Positions 47,835 to 59,576 of a stretch of 64,000 bases of DNA are shown piece by piece; the stretch's first letter is position 1; each line of letters begins with the position of its first letter. Below the pieces are notes generated by a model, which worked only from the letters and a program-made list of their open reading frames with translations, was not told where the DNA came from and searched no databases. This stretch comes from Ottelia alismoides. Taxonomy: Eukaryota > Streptophyta > Magnoliopsida > Alismatales > Hydrocharitaceae. The stretch is taken from contig JAZKJV010003121.1 in assembly GCA_037367405.1 (NCBI GenBank), positions 496,001-560,000 on the forward strand, written 5' to 3'. The position numbers and the translations under genes are program-made.

Positions 47835-49831
47835 GTATGTACATTTGGCAGACCAATAGGTTGATGACCTAATCAAGGTCTACATACCGGCGAGCTGGTG
47901 TGCATGTAAAGACATATGAGCAATACGATCTCTCAAAGGGATCACACATGTTCACTTGTGAACTGGGAGACATGAGCTCACTCATGAGGTATTGGGACTG
48001 AACAAATTCCATGCATGATCGTCATGCTTTGGAAGCATGACATGAATTTGAAGGTAAGATATATGCTTTGTGAAAGCGTATGATCTATACCAAATCCCAA
48101 TGACCAAGATTGAGAAACTTAAATGATCTAACCCTGAAGATGACAGTGCAAAAGTGATCTTTATCTTCAGAATGATCATAAGTCTTCCAGTATGCAAGAT
48201 GTACATGTATTGGGAATATCTTAGGGTGATTTGATCATATACGATTGTATAACCATGACGCTTCCATTCCGAGGGAGTGATGAAATAGGTTTGGATTTTA
48301 GTGACTCCTCTCATTAGGGAAGTGACCTAGTCTTAGTCCATGAACTGGACATTGATCTGAATGAGATTCAGATGCAATGAGAAGATTAGGTTTACGGTCT
48401 TGATTTGATCAAGCATCAGTGGGAGGTCCATGGGATCTGGATTTGAGATATGATCTCAACATCCAAGTCACTATACGTGGAACAATACATTCGCCATGTC
48501 CTTATCTCCAAGTATCGGCGGAGAGATTGCATTATTCTTGAAGGGTTCAAGAATAATTCCATAAGATCTAAGCAATGAAGAGATGATGATTAAATGTGAT
48601 TTAATCATATTGATGTGTGAAGAAATTATCCAATTTAATTAAATGAGATTTAATTAATGTGGATAAGAATAATGTGGATAGAAATATCTAATTATTCATA
48701 ATATATTATAAATGCGATTTATAATGTATTAGAGAGAGCTAATTATAATTTATATATGTTGATTAATTGTTGTGTGTATTTGAACACATTGTGTAATTAA
48801 TTGACAATGTAAATTATATGTTGTTTTGGGTTGTGAATATGATTCACAATTTTTCAATGGTAAGATTGCAATATTCTCAAATATAATTGTGAATTATTTT
48901 TGAAGAATAATAACCCAACAAATAAATAAAGAGATATTTCCATGAAGATATGCAATCTCATGAAATTCATGAGATTGCTCTCCCCATGGAAATAAGTGGG
49001 CGGCACCCTATTCCAAATAGGAAAGGGGAGGCCGTCCACATGGAAGGTATATGGAGATGGAATCTCCATGTATCTTCTCTACTTATTTGTTGATTTGATT
49101 TAGGACTAATTTATATTTGATTTTGTCAAATATATTTTAACCTAAATTTGTTGGTTTTACCAACAACAATCTTGACCATTGGATTGACATAAATCAATCT
49201 CACCCATTGATTTTATGTGTCCCACGGATTGAAATCCATGGATCCCAAAACCCTATAAATAGAGAGGCATACCATGCTCTCTCTTTACTTGCAATATTGA
49301 AGCTCTCTCTCTCTCTCTCTCATTTCTTCATACACGACAACCCTCTTCCCCTCTTTTGTTGGTGGTCGTCCACCATACCCTAGAGGAGGAAATCGTCGAC
49401 GCCATCGCCACCGCGTCGCCGCTTCGACATTTTTCGGTTATCCGTCTTCTTGGTGTGCTACGCCCACGAAGGAGACGTTCGATCTCGTGCGACGAGATCA
49501 GGAGCAACCACGCTTGGATCAACTTCTTGGATTGCGAGGACAACGCGGTTCATCCCCGCGCTCGCAAGCAGTCTCGCCGACGATCGGACTTGAGACAGGA
49601 GGTCTCTTTTCTTAGAGACTAGATCAACCACGCTTCAAGAGGTATTACATTATACTTTTTGTGGTTATAGATGAAACGATCGGAGAATGGTTCTCGGATC
49701 ATGTGGTTTCATCAAATAAAATTTTTAAATTCCGATGCACCGAACAACTAGTACGACTAGTCGTTCTTCGTCGTATCCGATACGACGATCACGCTTCCGT
49801 GATGTGCTTGAGGATAATTCCATATCCTTTA
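47835..49831 (+). repeat. Copia B 5' LTR, second part
   Basis: It resumes with the duplicated GTATG and then TACATTTGGCAGACC, exactly as the uninterrupted 3' LTR reads at 56004-56024. It ends CATATCCTTTA, where the 3' LTR has CATATCCTTCA, a C to T change in the terminal CA. The TATA box is at 49253-49262. The short ORF at 49356-49622 lies in the transcribed part of the LTR and also exists in the 3' LTR; no domain is recognised. Confidence 0.92.
49253..49262 (+). promoter_or_regulatory. TATA box in the copia B 5' LTR
   Basis: CTATAAATAG followed by AGAGGCATACCATGC; present in all four LTRs of this copia family (also 57408-57417, 15214-15223, 23372-23381). Confidence 0.75.
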
Positions 49832-49833
49832 AA

Positions 49834-49845
49834 TGGTATCATAGC
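49834..49845 (+). promoter_or_regulatory. Primer-binding site of copia B (initiator Met tRNA)
   Basis: TGGTATCATAGC, one mismatch from the standard TGGTATCAGAGC complement of initiator Met tRNA, just after the LTR end. Confidence 0.8.
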
Positions 49846-51560
49846 CTTAGGTCGACGGTTTCGAATATGATTCGAAAAACCGAGGACGACTTGGGTTCGT
49901 TAAGGTCGCGAAAGTTTTCATCGCATTTGATTTCAAAGATCTGTTTAGTAAATAAATTCGGCACTGTTTAGATTGTTTAAACACGGATTTAATACTTGTA
50001 TTTTGTTCCCCATTAAATAAGAAAACCATAGGATGTGAGTTTGCGTAAATTCGAGATATGGATGTTTTAATGAACATATATGCACTGTTGCGGGAACAGT
50101 AGATTTTAACATGATTAAAGAGTTAATTACTGTTATCATCTGCCTCGAAATGCGTGAAACATCACTTGGTTTCTGTCCTAAATCAAGTTAGCAATCTTTG
50201 AAAATTGAGTTTGTCTAATTTGGATTTAAATTGATTGAGATATGTTAATTTTAGTAAGTAGGGGTCATTACTGAAATTACATTCCTTATCTAGAACCAAG
50301 TGATTGTCAATTAGTGAAATTAAATTGTTAATTTCGTGAAATAATCTTGAAAATTTTTGTGAAATATTAAAACATGATTATTTGCCTAATTGACTTGGCC
50401 CCAACCAATTAATTGATTAGATTTGATCTAAATCATAATTGGAAACCACAATCTTCAAACTTGATGCTTGAATAGGATTTGGGAATTTGTGTAGCAAATT
50501 TCCTTATAATAAAAAATGTTTTGATTATTACTATATGATACAATTTCGGTTGAAGAACCCATGATCATCTCAAGTACAAATTAATCAATTTTACATTATC
50601 CTTTCCCGAGGTGGATATGGTGTCTAGTCGGGGATCGCTGGGGTAGCGGGTTGCAACGTATGTGGTCCGTCCCACTCCCGTCGATACTGGCTATGACAGC
50701 GGGTAGGGCCGGGATAATGTCCGAGGGATTAAGATGTATTTTTTTCTAATTATTAAAATTCGAATTAATACGTATTTTGAGATATTACCATATACATATT
50801 CAAGTGAAAAAAATCAAGTTTGATTGATTGAATTGGATTGATAATTAATTTAATATGATTAAATTGATTATGTCCAATTAAAATACTCTAATATGATTAG
50901 AGTTAATAATTCCCTTGGAAGAATTAATTATATGAATGTGATTCATGATAATTAATTAAAATTTGAATATGATATGGAGGATCACATAAGTGACATCCAT
51001 GGTCTCCCATCAAGGCGAAGAGTTTCGTCGCCAGGGATTGCATGTGGGAGACGCTTGTCCGAAGTGACAGCTCCCGTATGCAAGCGCATCTGGACCGAGC
51101 TCTTTGCTTCTCGAAAGAGTAAGACCGTATGCGTAGTGACCCAATATCGGATCCTCATATTATTGGGGCGATATTGGATTGTGCATAGCGAGTACTATTC
51201 CTGTTGACGGTTGGTTCAATTAACAACGGGTCAACATCACCTTAGGGGTGGTGGGCCCAGGTGTTAAAGACCGAATTGAGAAAATGCAAGTTGGACTTGC
51301 AAGGTGGAATGTGTTCCCGCTTCTCTTTATTGGAGTCGCAGATTCTCATATTATTGGGATGTGACAAAGGTAAAGAGGAGATCCCAATTCTTGCTAGAGA
51401 TATAGCGGTAAGTATATCTCTTACTTTGAAAGTGATTAAGGGAATGAACTTTCAAAGTCGACAATGCAAGAATAATTTGATTTAAAATACCTTAATCAAA
51501 TATCATAAATTTGAATATATATTTTTATATTCTAATATAGTGCATTCTTAATTTCAGAAA
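49846..51560 (+). other. Copia B 5' leader with conserved structured segments
   Basis: 1.7 kb without a credible gene, alignable to copia A 21075-22809. A conserved inverted pair CCAATATCG (51141-51149) and CGATATTGG (51169-51177) encloses an ATTATTGGGG loop. A GC-rich block at 50605-50705 is also conserved. Leaders of LTR elements usually carry dimerisation and packaging signals; assigning that here is inference. Confidence 0.6.
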
Positions 51561-52463
51561 ATGAAGTCTTTGAACCCAATTACTAGGCTTCTTGAGGTCA
51601 ACCAATTGACCGGCCCAAATTACTCGGATTGGATCCGTAATTTAGAGCTTGTTCTCTCTGCTGAGCGCATAAGTTATGTGCTCTCCGAGGACAAGCATGA
51701 GAACCCTAAGTCCAAGGAAGAAAAAGTATTTAATGACAAGTATGATGAAGATCATGTCTTGGCTAGGTGTTATATCCTAGGTTCTCTCTCCAATGTTCTG
51801 CAGAAGCAACATGTGGATATGAGTACCTATCAGGAAATAATGTAGAATCTTAAGGATATGTTTGGTGACATTAACCGCACCCAGCGGTACAATGTTATGA
51901 AAGACCTCATTCGCTGCAAGATGCAGGAAGGTACTTCGGTCTGTGAACATGTACTCAAAATGTTTGGGTACTTGTCGGAGCTGGAGACCCTTGGGGCAAT
52001 GATGGATGCAGACTTGCAAGCTGACTTCATTCTGCTGTCATTGTCCAAATCTTTCAATAACTTTGTTGTGTCATTCCACATGAACAAGCTGAAATTGACA
52101 AGTGCTGCTCTCCTTACTGCATTAAAGTCTGCAGAAGACGTAATGAAGAAGGATGGTCCCACTGGCAGTGCGATGGTTGCATAGGTCAAAGGGAAGCGCG
52201 GTCGGAAGCATGGTTCTCGGAAGAGCCCGGCCCAGAAGAGAAAGAAGAAGGGACAAAGTGTTGGCTCTTCTTCCAATGCATCCACTCTCATGGCGTCGAA
52301 GAAAACCGACGTCTGTCACCACTGCAAGAAGCCGGGGCACTGGAAGCGTAACTGTCCAGAATACCTGAAGTCCTCAGACAAAGGTAAAGCCCCAGCAGGT
52401 ATGAAATCTACTTTTATCATTGAAACCAGCTTTCTCGTAGGACGAGAAGGAAGTTGGGTTGTA
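51561..52463 (+). pseudogene. Copia B gag, broken
   Basis: It starts MKSLNPITRLLEVNQLTGPN (UBN2-type gag), continues through ARCYILGSLSNVLQKQ, and ends with a basic stretch and the CCHC knuckle CHHCKKPGHWKRNC (52314-52355). The frame is kept throughout, but TAG stops at 51843-51845 and 52182-52184 replace CAG in copia A, both single C to T changes. Gag would assemble particles. The start is chosen because it matches the gag start region of copia A and precedes the conserved core. Confidence 0.88.
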
Positions 52464-53211
52464 GATTCTGGTGCTTCTGTTCATGTATGCAATTTTGTTG
52501 CATTTGTTTCAGGAAACTAGGAATCTTGAGGAAGGGGAGATAGTCATCCAGATGGGATCTGATGCAAGTGTTGCAGCAGTAGCCGTCGGGACTTGTAGAC
52601 TATCATTATCTAGTGGTAGAGTCCTTATACTTAAAGAATGTCTTTATGTACCCGAAGTCAGAAGGAACTTGATATCTGTATCTAAGCTTGTTAGAAGTGG
52701 ATATTCTTTCCTTTTCTGTAATAAATTAGTCATAAATCGTTATGATAAATATATTGCGGATGGTGTTTTGACTTCTGGTGGACTCTATGAGTTGTGCATT
52801 GATAAATGTATCATGAATGTGACAACCACTAATAAAAACCCTAAAAGATCCAGAGAGGATAAAAATATCTCAAATGAGATATGGCATCAAAGGCTTGGTC
52901 ATTTATCTGTTGATAGGATCAATAGATTGATAAAGGATGGGCCTCTAGATTTTCTACAGGTTCAACCTTTGCCCACTTGCAAACATTGCATTCAGGGTAA
53001 AATGACTAGGACGCCTTTTCGTAACAAGGTTACAAGATGCGAAGGTATTATTGACCTAATACATACCGATGTATGTGGTCCCTTCAGTACCGCGACTCGA
53101 AATGGATATTGATATTATTTGACATTTATTGATGACCATTTGTGATACAGGTTTATCTTTCTACTACGTCATAAGTCCGAAACCTTTGAAAAGTTCAAAG
53201 AATTCAAGGCT
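52464..53211 (+). pseudogene. Copia B protease and integrase N-terminal part, broken
   Basis: The protease starts at WVVDSGASVHVC (catalytic Asp codon at 52464). A one-base frameshift near 52500 moves the reading to the frame of QMGSDASVAAVAVGTCRLSL. The integrase zinc-binding region follows (IWHQRLGHLS, CKHCIQGKM), then the first catalytic Asp in IHTDVCGPF. TGA stops at 53110-53112 and 53143-53145 stand where copia A has CGA. Downstream the same frame runs on as the long ORF at 53212. Confidence 0.85.
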
Positions 53212-55479
53212 TTGGTTGAGAACCAAACCGATAGGAAGATTAAACGGATTCGATCTGATCGAGGTGGCGAGTACCTATCAGATGAATTCAAGGAATACCT
53301 TAAGGAGAATGGAATTGTTTCCAATCTCACTCCTCCTGGAACTCCCCAACTAGATGGTGTTGCTGAAAGACGCAACAGGACCATCATGGACATGGTCCGT
53401 TCAATGATGAGTAAAGCACATTTTCCTCTTAGTTTCTGGGGATATGCAGTAGAGACTGCAATATATATCCCGAATAAGATTCCTTGCAAATCCGTGCCTA
53501 AGACTCCTCATGAGCTATGGTATGGAACCAAACCTAGTGTTAATCACTTGAGGGTTTGGGGTTGCTTGGTCTATGCGAAGAACGTGGACGCAAGTAAGCT
53601 AGAATCTCGCTCTCGTGAGTGTTACTTCATTGGGTCTGTTAAAGATGGTATTAGATACCAGCTCTATGACCCTGAGATCCAAAAGGTTTTTGTTTCTAGA
53701 GATGTGAAGTTTCTGGAGAATGATTTCCTTAAAGGTCAAGACAATAATGAAGTAGAAGAACTCATTGAATTCTCTGAGGATTCTGAGCTTCCTAGATCAG
53801 AAACTGAGGAGATAAATAAAGATGAAACACCCATACCTCTTCGAAGGAGTTCGAGGGTGGTTGCACCACCTGAAAGGTATGGATTCCATGTGTCAGGTGA
53901 GATTGACATTGATCCTACTTCATTTCATGAAGCACTCGCGGATCAAGACATGGATAGATGGATGCTAGCAATGAAGTCAGAAATTGACTCCATGCATAAG
54001 AATGGTGTATGGACCCTAGAGGATCTACCTAAAGGGGTAAAAACCATTGGGTGTAAATGGATCTTCAAGAGAAAGAGGGGACCTGATGGGAAAGTAGAGA
54101 CTTTCAAGGCACGGCTCGTAGCCAAGAGCTACACACAGAGAGAAGGCATCGATTATGATGAGACATTCTCTCCTGTGGCTATGCTTAAATCCATCCGGAC
54201 ACTGCTAGCTATAGCTGCATATCTTGACTACGACATCTGGCAGATGGACGTCAAGACGACTTTCCTCAATGGATACCTCGAGGAGGATATCTACATGGAG
54301 CAGCCCCAGGGCTTCATGACAGAGGATGGTAAAGTATGCAAGCTGAAGAAATCCATCTATGGGCTCAAGCAAGCTTCTCGTAGTTGGAACATCAGATTCG
54401 ACGAAACCATAAAGAGTTATGATTTTGTGCAGAATCCTGATGAACCTTGTGTATACAAGAAGACTAGTGGGAGCGTCATTGTGTTCATCGTGCTTTATGT
54501 AGATGACATCCTTATCATTGGAAATGATACAGGGATGATGACCAGTGTGAAGATTTGGCTATCCCATACCTTTGAGATGAAAGATCTTGGAGAAGCCTCT
54601 TACATCTTGGGTCTGAAGCTGTTCAGAAACCGAGAAAAGAGGATTTTGAGATTGTCACAACATGGATACATTAAGAAGATTCTTGGACGATTCCGTATGG
54701 ATAGTTCTAAGAAAGGATTCCTACCCTTAAGACATGGTATCCACCTGTGTAAAAGAATGGCTCCTCAAACTGTTGAGGAAAAGAAAGCCATGGCTGGATG
54801 CCCTTATGCATCAGCCGTAGGAAGCTTAATGTATGCCATGATTTGTACTAGGCCAGATATCTGCCATGCAGTGGGAGTGGTAAGTCGTTACCAATCCTGC
54901 TATGGAGAGCAACACTGGAATGCAGTAAAGAACATATTCAAATATCTAAGACGGACGCAAGATTACATCTTGGTCTATGGAGATGGTGATCTCCAAGTCT
55001 TGGGATATACAGATTCTAACTTCCAATCAGATGTAGATGATCGAAAGTCGACATCGGGGTTCGTGTTCTTGTTGAATGGTGGTGTTGTGAGCTGGAGAAG
55101 CAAGAAACAGGACACTACTGCAGATTCAACGACGGAAGCCGAATACATTGCCGCATCGGATGCTGCAAAGGAGGCGGTGTGGTTGCGCAAGTTTGTGCTG
55201 GAGCTTGGTGTAGTTTCCTCTGATACTCCCATCCCATTACTCTGCGATAACACAGGAGCCATTTCCCAGGCAAAGGAACCCAGATGGCATCAAAAGAGCA
55301 AGCATGTGGAAAGGAAATACCACATCATTCGGGAGATACAAAAGTGTGGTGACATCATCATCACCAAGGTGGCCTCTGCCGACAACGTTGCTGATCCTCT
55401 TACCAAACCTCTGACACAGAAGGTTTTCGACCAGCATGTAATGAGTATGGGTTTAAAGATTGTACCTGAATGGTTCTGA
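53212..55479 (+). CDS. Copia B integrase C-terminus, reverse transcriptase and RNase H (open 755-codon part)
   Basis: An open stretch of the pol frame, not a gene with its own start; the first Met is merely the first after the stop at 53145. The integrase catalytic Glu is in DRGGEYLS (residue 20), followed by the GTKPSVNHLRVWGC motif (105-118). RT spans about 265-520: the first catalytic Asp is in WQMDVKTTFLNG (346), and YVDD is at 429-432. RNase H at the end has TDSNFQSDVDD, TTEAEYIAAS and CDNTGA, with the acidic residues in place. The end VPEWF plus stop lies just before the polypurine tract. All RT and RNase H motifs are intact, but upstream stops prevent a full polyprotein. Confidence 0.85.
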   Translation: MVENQTDRKIKRIRSDRGGEYLSDEFKEYLKENGIVSNLTPPGTPQLDGVAERRNRTIMDMVRSMMSKAHFPLSFWGYAVETAIYIPNKIPCKSVPKTPHELWYGTKPSVNHLRVWGCLVYAKNVDASKLESRSRECYFIGSVKDGIRYQLYDPEIQKVFVSRDVKFLENDFLKGQDNNEVEELIEFSEDSELPRSETEEINKDETPIPLRRSSRVVAPPERYGFHVSGEIDIDPTSFHEALADQDMDRWMLAMKSEIDSMHKNGVWTLEDLPKGVKTIGCKWIFKRKRGPDGKVETFKARLVAKSYTQREGIDYDETFSPVAMLKSIRTLLAIAAYLDYDIWQMDVKTTFLNGYLEEDIYMEQPQGFMTEDGKVCKLKKSIYGLKQASRSWNIRFDETIKSYDFVQNPDEPCVYKKTSGSVIVFIVLYVDDILIIGNDTGMMTSVKIWLSHTFEMKDLGEASYILGLKLFRNREKRILRLSQHGYIKKILGRFRMDSSKKGFLPLRHGIHLCKRMAPQTVEEKKAMAGCPYASAVGSLMYAMICTRPDICHAVGVVSRYQSCYGEQHWNAVKNIFKYLRRTQDYILVYGDGDLQVLGYTDSNFQSDVDDRKSTSGFVFLLNGGVVSWRSKKQDTTADSTTEAEYIAASDAAKEAVWLRKFVLELGVVSSDTPIPLLCDNTGAISQAKEPRWHQKSKHVERKYHIIREIQKCGDIIITKVASADNVADPLTKPLTQKVFDQHVMSMGLKIVPEWF

Positions 55480-55480
55480 G

Positions 55481-55494
55481 GGCTAGTGGGAGAT
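55481..55494 (+). promoter_or_regulatory. Polypurine tract of copia B
   Basis: GGCTAGTGGGAGAT directly before the 3' LTR start TGTTAG; identical to that of copia A. Confidence 0.85.
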
Positions 55495-57980
55495 TGTTAG
55501 CAATGTGAGCCCCGGACGAACCATTTCTACAATAAATGTTATTGTAATGAATAAATTATCAATGAAAGTTATTGATTATTTTTCACTCCCTTTCTGAGAT
55601 TAATGAATGAATGCACTATAGGGTCCCTCTGTACAATAAGGGTTATGTACCATGGCCAACTTGGTGATCATACAGCTGTTGATTCATTGGATGGATCATA
55701 GAGGCTGATGCTTGGATGAATATCTAAGGAGTTAGATAGAGGACTCATCAAGCATCATCAAATGATCATTAAGTGATGATCTCCAGTCTAAGTAGGAGAT
55801 GGAAATCCTATCTCATATGACTGATATCTGACTGACCTCTTAATGCAGGTCCTCTGCATAGGAATAGTGATTCAGAGGTGTCAGGTTAGTTGAGTCAATG
55901 GGTTGACTTGACGAGATCGAGATAACCAAAGGCCTACGTTGAATACTGTCACAACATAGGCATGCATCCTCTGACTAGAGACAGATGTGTTGCTATATGT
56001 CTGAGTATGTACATTTGGCAGACCAATAGGTTGATGACCTAATCAAGGTCTACATACCGGCGAGCTGGTGTGCATGTAAGGACATATGAGTAATACGATC
56101 TCTCAAAGGGATCATACAGGTTCACTTGTGAACCGGGAGACATGAGCTCACTCATGAGGTATTGGGACTGAACAAATTCCATGCATGATCGTCATGCTTT
56201 GGAAGCATGACATGAATTTGAAGGTAAGATATATGCTTTGTGAAAGCATGTAATCTATACCAAATCCCAATGACCAAGATTGAGAAACTTAAATGATCTA
56301 ACCCTGAAGATGACAGTGCAAAAGTGATCTTTATCTTCAGAATGATCATAAGTCTTCCAGTATGCAGGATGTACAGGTATTGGGAATACCTGAGGGTGAT
56401 TTGATCATATACGATTGTATAACCATGACGCTTCCATTCCGGGGGAGTGATGAAACATGTTTGGATTTTAGTGACTCCTCTCATTAGAGAAGAGACCTAA
56501 TCTTAGTCCATGAACTGGACATTGATCTGAATGAGATTCAGATGCAATGAGAAGATTAGGTTTACGGTCTTGATTTGATCAAGCATCAGTGGGAGGTCCA
56601 AGGGATCTGGATTTGAGATATGATCTCAACATCCAAGTCACTATACGTGGAATAATACAATCGCCCTGTCCTTATCTCCAAGTATCTGCGGAGAGATTGC
56701 ATTATTCTTGAAGGGTTCAAGAATAATTCCATAAGATCTAAGCAATGAAGAGATGATGATTAAATGTGATTTAATCATATTGATGTGTGAAGAAATTATC
56801 CAATTTAATTAAATGAGATTTAATTAATGTGGATAAGAATAATGTGGATAGAAATATCCAATTATTCATAAAATATTATAAATACGATTTATAATATATT
56901 AGAGAGAGCTAATTATAATTTATATGTGTTGATTAATTATTGTGTGTATTGGATACACATTGTGTAATTAATTGACAATGTAAATTATATGTTGTTTTGT
57001 GTTGTGAATATGATTCACAATTTCTCAATGGCAAGATTGTAATATTCTCAAATATAATTGTGAATTATTTTTGAAGAATAATAACCCAACAAATAAATAA
57101 AGTGATATTTCCATGGAGAATTTCATGAGATTGCTCTCCCCATGGAAATAAAAGGGCGGGACCCTATTCCAAATAGGAAAGGGGAGGCCGTCCACATGGA
57201 AGGTATATGGAGATGGAATCTCCATGTATCTTCTCTCCTTATTTGTTGATTTGATTTAGGAATAATTTATATTGATTTTGTCAAATATATTTTAACCTAA
57301 ATTTGTTGGTTTTACCAACAACAATCTTGACCATTGGATTGACATAAATCAATCTCACCCATTGATTTTATGTGTCCCATGGATTGAGATCCATGGATCC
57401 CAAAACCCTATAAATAGAGAGGCATACCATGCTCTCTCTTTACTTGCAATATTGAACCTCTCTCTCTCTCATTTCTTCATACATGACAGCCCTCTTCCCC
57501 TCTTTTGTTGGTGGCCGTCCACCATACCCTAGAGGAGGAAATCATCGACGCCATCGCCACCGCGTCGCCGCTTCGACGTTCTTCGGTTCTCCGTCTTATT
57601 GGTGTGCTACGCCCACGAAGGAGACGTTCGATCTCGTACGACGAGATCAAGAGCAATCATGCTTGGATCAACTTCTTGGATTGCGAGGACAACGCGGTTC
57701 ATCCCCGCGCTCGCAAGCAGTCTCGCCGACGATCGGACTTGAGACAGGAGGTCTTTTTTCTTAGAGACTAGATCAACCCCGCTTCAAGATGTATTGCATT
57801 ATACTTGTTGTGGTTATAGATGAAACGATCTGAGAATGGTTCTCGGATCATGTGGTTTCATCAAATAAAATTTTTAAATTCCGCTGCACCGAACAACTAG
57901 TACGACTAGTCGTTCTTCGTCGTATCCGATACGACGATCACGCTTCCGTGATGCGCTTGAGGATAATTCCATATCCTTCA
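55495..57980 (+). repeat. 3' LTR of copia B (2486 bp)
   Basis: TGTTAG start and CCTTCA end, then GTTAT target duplication (57981-57985). It differs from the 5' LTR at many sites and by small indels, for example near 57110, so copia B is older than C. Confidence 0.93.
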
Positions 57981-57985
57981 GTTAT

Positions 57986-59033
57986 GGCATCCCAGATGCG
58001 AGATACATTAAATGTTGAGATAACACGCTAACTTTAGGTAAACGCTGCCAAATCGAAGTCTCCAAGCACCGTACCCGAAGTTGAAGATGAAGATCTAGCC
58101 GTCATCGACGAACATCTCGCTGTCCACGAAGAATCGGCCGCGGTCCAGGCCGATTTAGAGGGGAAAACGACCGAAACACCTGCTGTCCCAGAGGTTTCAG
58201 ATCATCCCCCATCACCAACGGCGTCCCCGATGGCAGCCCCAGCCCCCCCAGCGGCTCCCCATGCCATCCAGACCCTCACCGCAACGCCGATGGCCCCTCT
58301 TGCACCCTCGGGCCCCCTTTCCGCACCCACAGCGGCACCAATCCAGGCCCCAGCCCCGCCTACCGCTCTCCCGATCCCTCCCAGGTCTGACTCGCCCCGC
58401 CGCCTTCTTCCTCCCCCGCGTCTTCTCGATTCCACTCCTTTCCCTCCCACGCCTCTCTTCCTTCCCCGAACGCTAAACCTACCGCCGCCTCCCCTCATCC
58501 CACGCCGCCCGCCAATTTTCCACCCCCTCCTTCTTCTCCCCTCGGCCCGCGCGCCCCACTGCACCGCCCTCCACACCCGAGTCCCTCCCTCGCCTCTCCC
58601 CTCCCGGGTTCCCCCTCTCCCGCGCGTTGCTCGCACAACCCAGTCCCACCCCGCCGCCACCCCGCTGCGACTCCCTCCGCGCCACCTCCGGCCGCTAGCA
58701 CCCTCCGCAGGCCCCGAGCTCCCTTGCGACACCCCCCCCCCACGGCAGCCCCGCTGCCGCCGCCGATACCAAGAGGAAGGAGAAACCCCATCGTGGGATG
58801 TCTCGGCAACAGGAGCCGAATCCCTCAACTTTAGGGATTTAAGGTTTAATTGGAAAAATTGCAAAGAAAAACTCCCTGAAAACCCTATTTGCAGAAAGGC
58901 CGAAATTGATAGGAAATTAAGGAAGATTGAAGGGGTACGAAAATTGCAGGAACGCCCTTCTATAGGAAGAGACTACAAACATAACATTGAAAAAGACCTA
59001 ATTGAAGGAGCTGAAGCTACAGTTCAAGGATGA
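57986..59033 (+). pseudogene. Element E ORF, downstream part (acidic then proline-rich)
   Basis: It resumes after copia B with an MASQMRDTLN-like reading, then stops within about 15 codons, so the joined frame is broken. Further on come an acidic segment (VPEVEDEDLAVIDEH), a long Ala/Pro/Ser-rich stretch (58230-58770), and a charged C-terminal part (FNWKNCKEKLPENPI) ending at 59033. 58230-59033 is an open frame of 267 codons. The composition resembles a spacer-rich gag of a non-autonomous element; the C-terminal part might be captured host sequence. No domain is recognised. Confidence 0.45.
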
Positions 59034-59085
59034 ATTCTCCAACAACGCATCTACATCAAGCAATTCGTCGGGAGACAAATTTTTT

Positions 59086-59100
59086 AAAGCGGAGGAGAGT
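59086..59100 (+). promoter_or_regulatory. Polypurine tract of element E
   Basis: AAAGCGGAGGAGAGT directly before the 3' LTR start TGATGC. Confidence 0.75.
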
Positions 59101-59576
59101 TGATGCAGCGTGGAGTCAATATATAGGGCCGCCGGATATTTATCTAATTTTATCGATCAATTTTATTTACGTTATTTAATTTGTCGTCTTTAATTAAATA
59201 AATGAGATCGCCTGTGATCTCCAACAATTAGTTATAGATTTGACTTTTTTTTAAATTTGGTCGGTTAATTAGTTAGAGTCTAATTAGGATAATTAGTTGT
59301 CAATTTAAATTAGTTTACTATTTTTGTAATCTCATCCCTCCTATATAAAGGGATGAGGGTCCATTGTTTTAGTCACTTCAGTATGTTATAAAATTGAGAT
59401 TTATCTCTCTTTCCTCTCTCGTCTTTCTCTTTCTCCCACGCGGCCTACGTGGTTCTACCTCCTCGAATCTCGCGCTACAGGCGTATTTTCTTCTCTTCAA
59501 CCCTTCTATTTTCTTCCACCAATAATTTCTGCCATTTCAAAAATATTTATCGACACGCCAAAACCGATTTGCATCA
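59101..59576 (+). repeat. 3' LTR of element E
   Basis: 476 bp, TGATGC to GCATCA, alignable over its length to 33471-33943, with a TATA box at 59341-59351. The divergence makes E one of the older layers of the nest. Confidence 0.85.

Larger units (their letters stand above)
34110..57980 (+). mobile_element. Copia B: Ty1/copia retrotransposon split by element C
   Basis: The 5' LTR is 34110-34623 plus 47840-49831 (about 2506 bp in total); the 3' LTR is 55495-57980 (2486 bp). Target duplication GTTAT is at 34105-34109 and 57981-57985. Primer site TGGTATCATAGC is at 49834-49845; the polypurine tract is at 55481-55494. Gag-pol (51561-55479) has four true stop codons and one frameshift, but integrase C-terminus, RT and RNase H are still one open frame. 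Same family as copia A. Confidence 0.95.
33471..59576 (+). mobile_element. Element E: small LTR retrotransposon with proline-rich ORF
   Basis: LTRs at 33471-33943 (473 bp) and 59101-59576 (476 bp), both starting TGATGC and ending GCATCA. A perfect initiator-Met tRNA primer site TGGTATCAGAGC follows the 5' LTR (33946-33957), and a purine tract AAAGCGGAGGAGAGT precedes the 3' LTR. Without the copia B insertion, E is about 2.2 kb, far too small for pol, so it is non-autonomous. The flanks TGGGT and TATGC do not match, so no target duplication was found; the left edge may be altered. Confidence 0.8.

Noticed and set aside
58202..58864. 220-codon minus-strand ORF, Gly/Arg-rich
   Set aside because: Antisense shadow of the proline-rich frame of element E.
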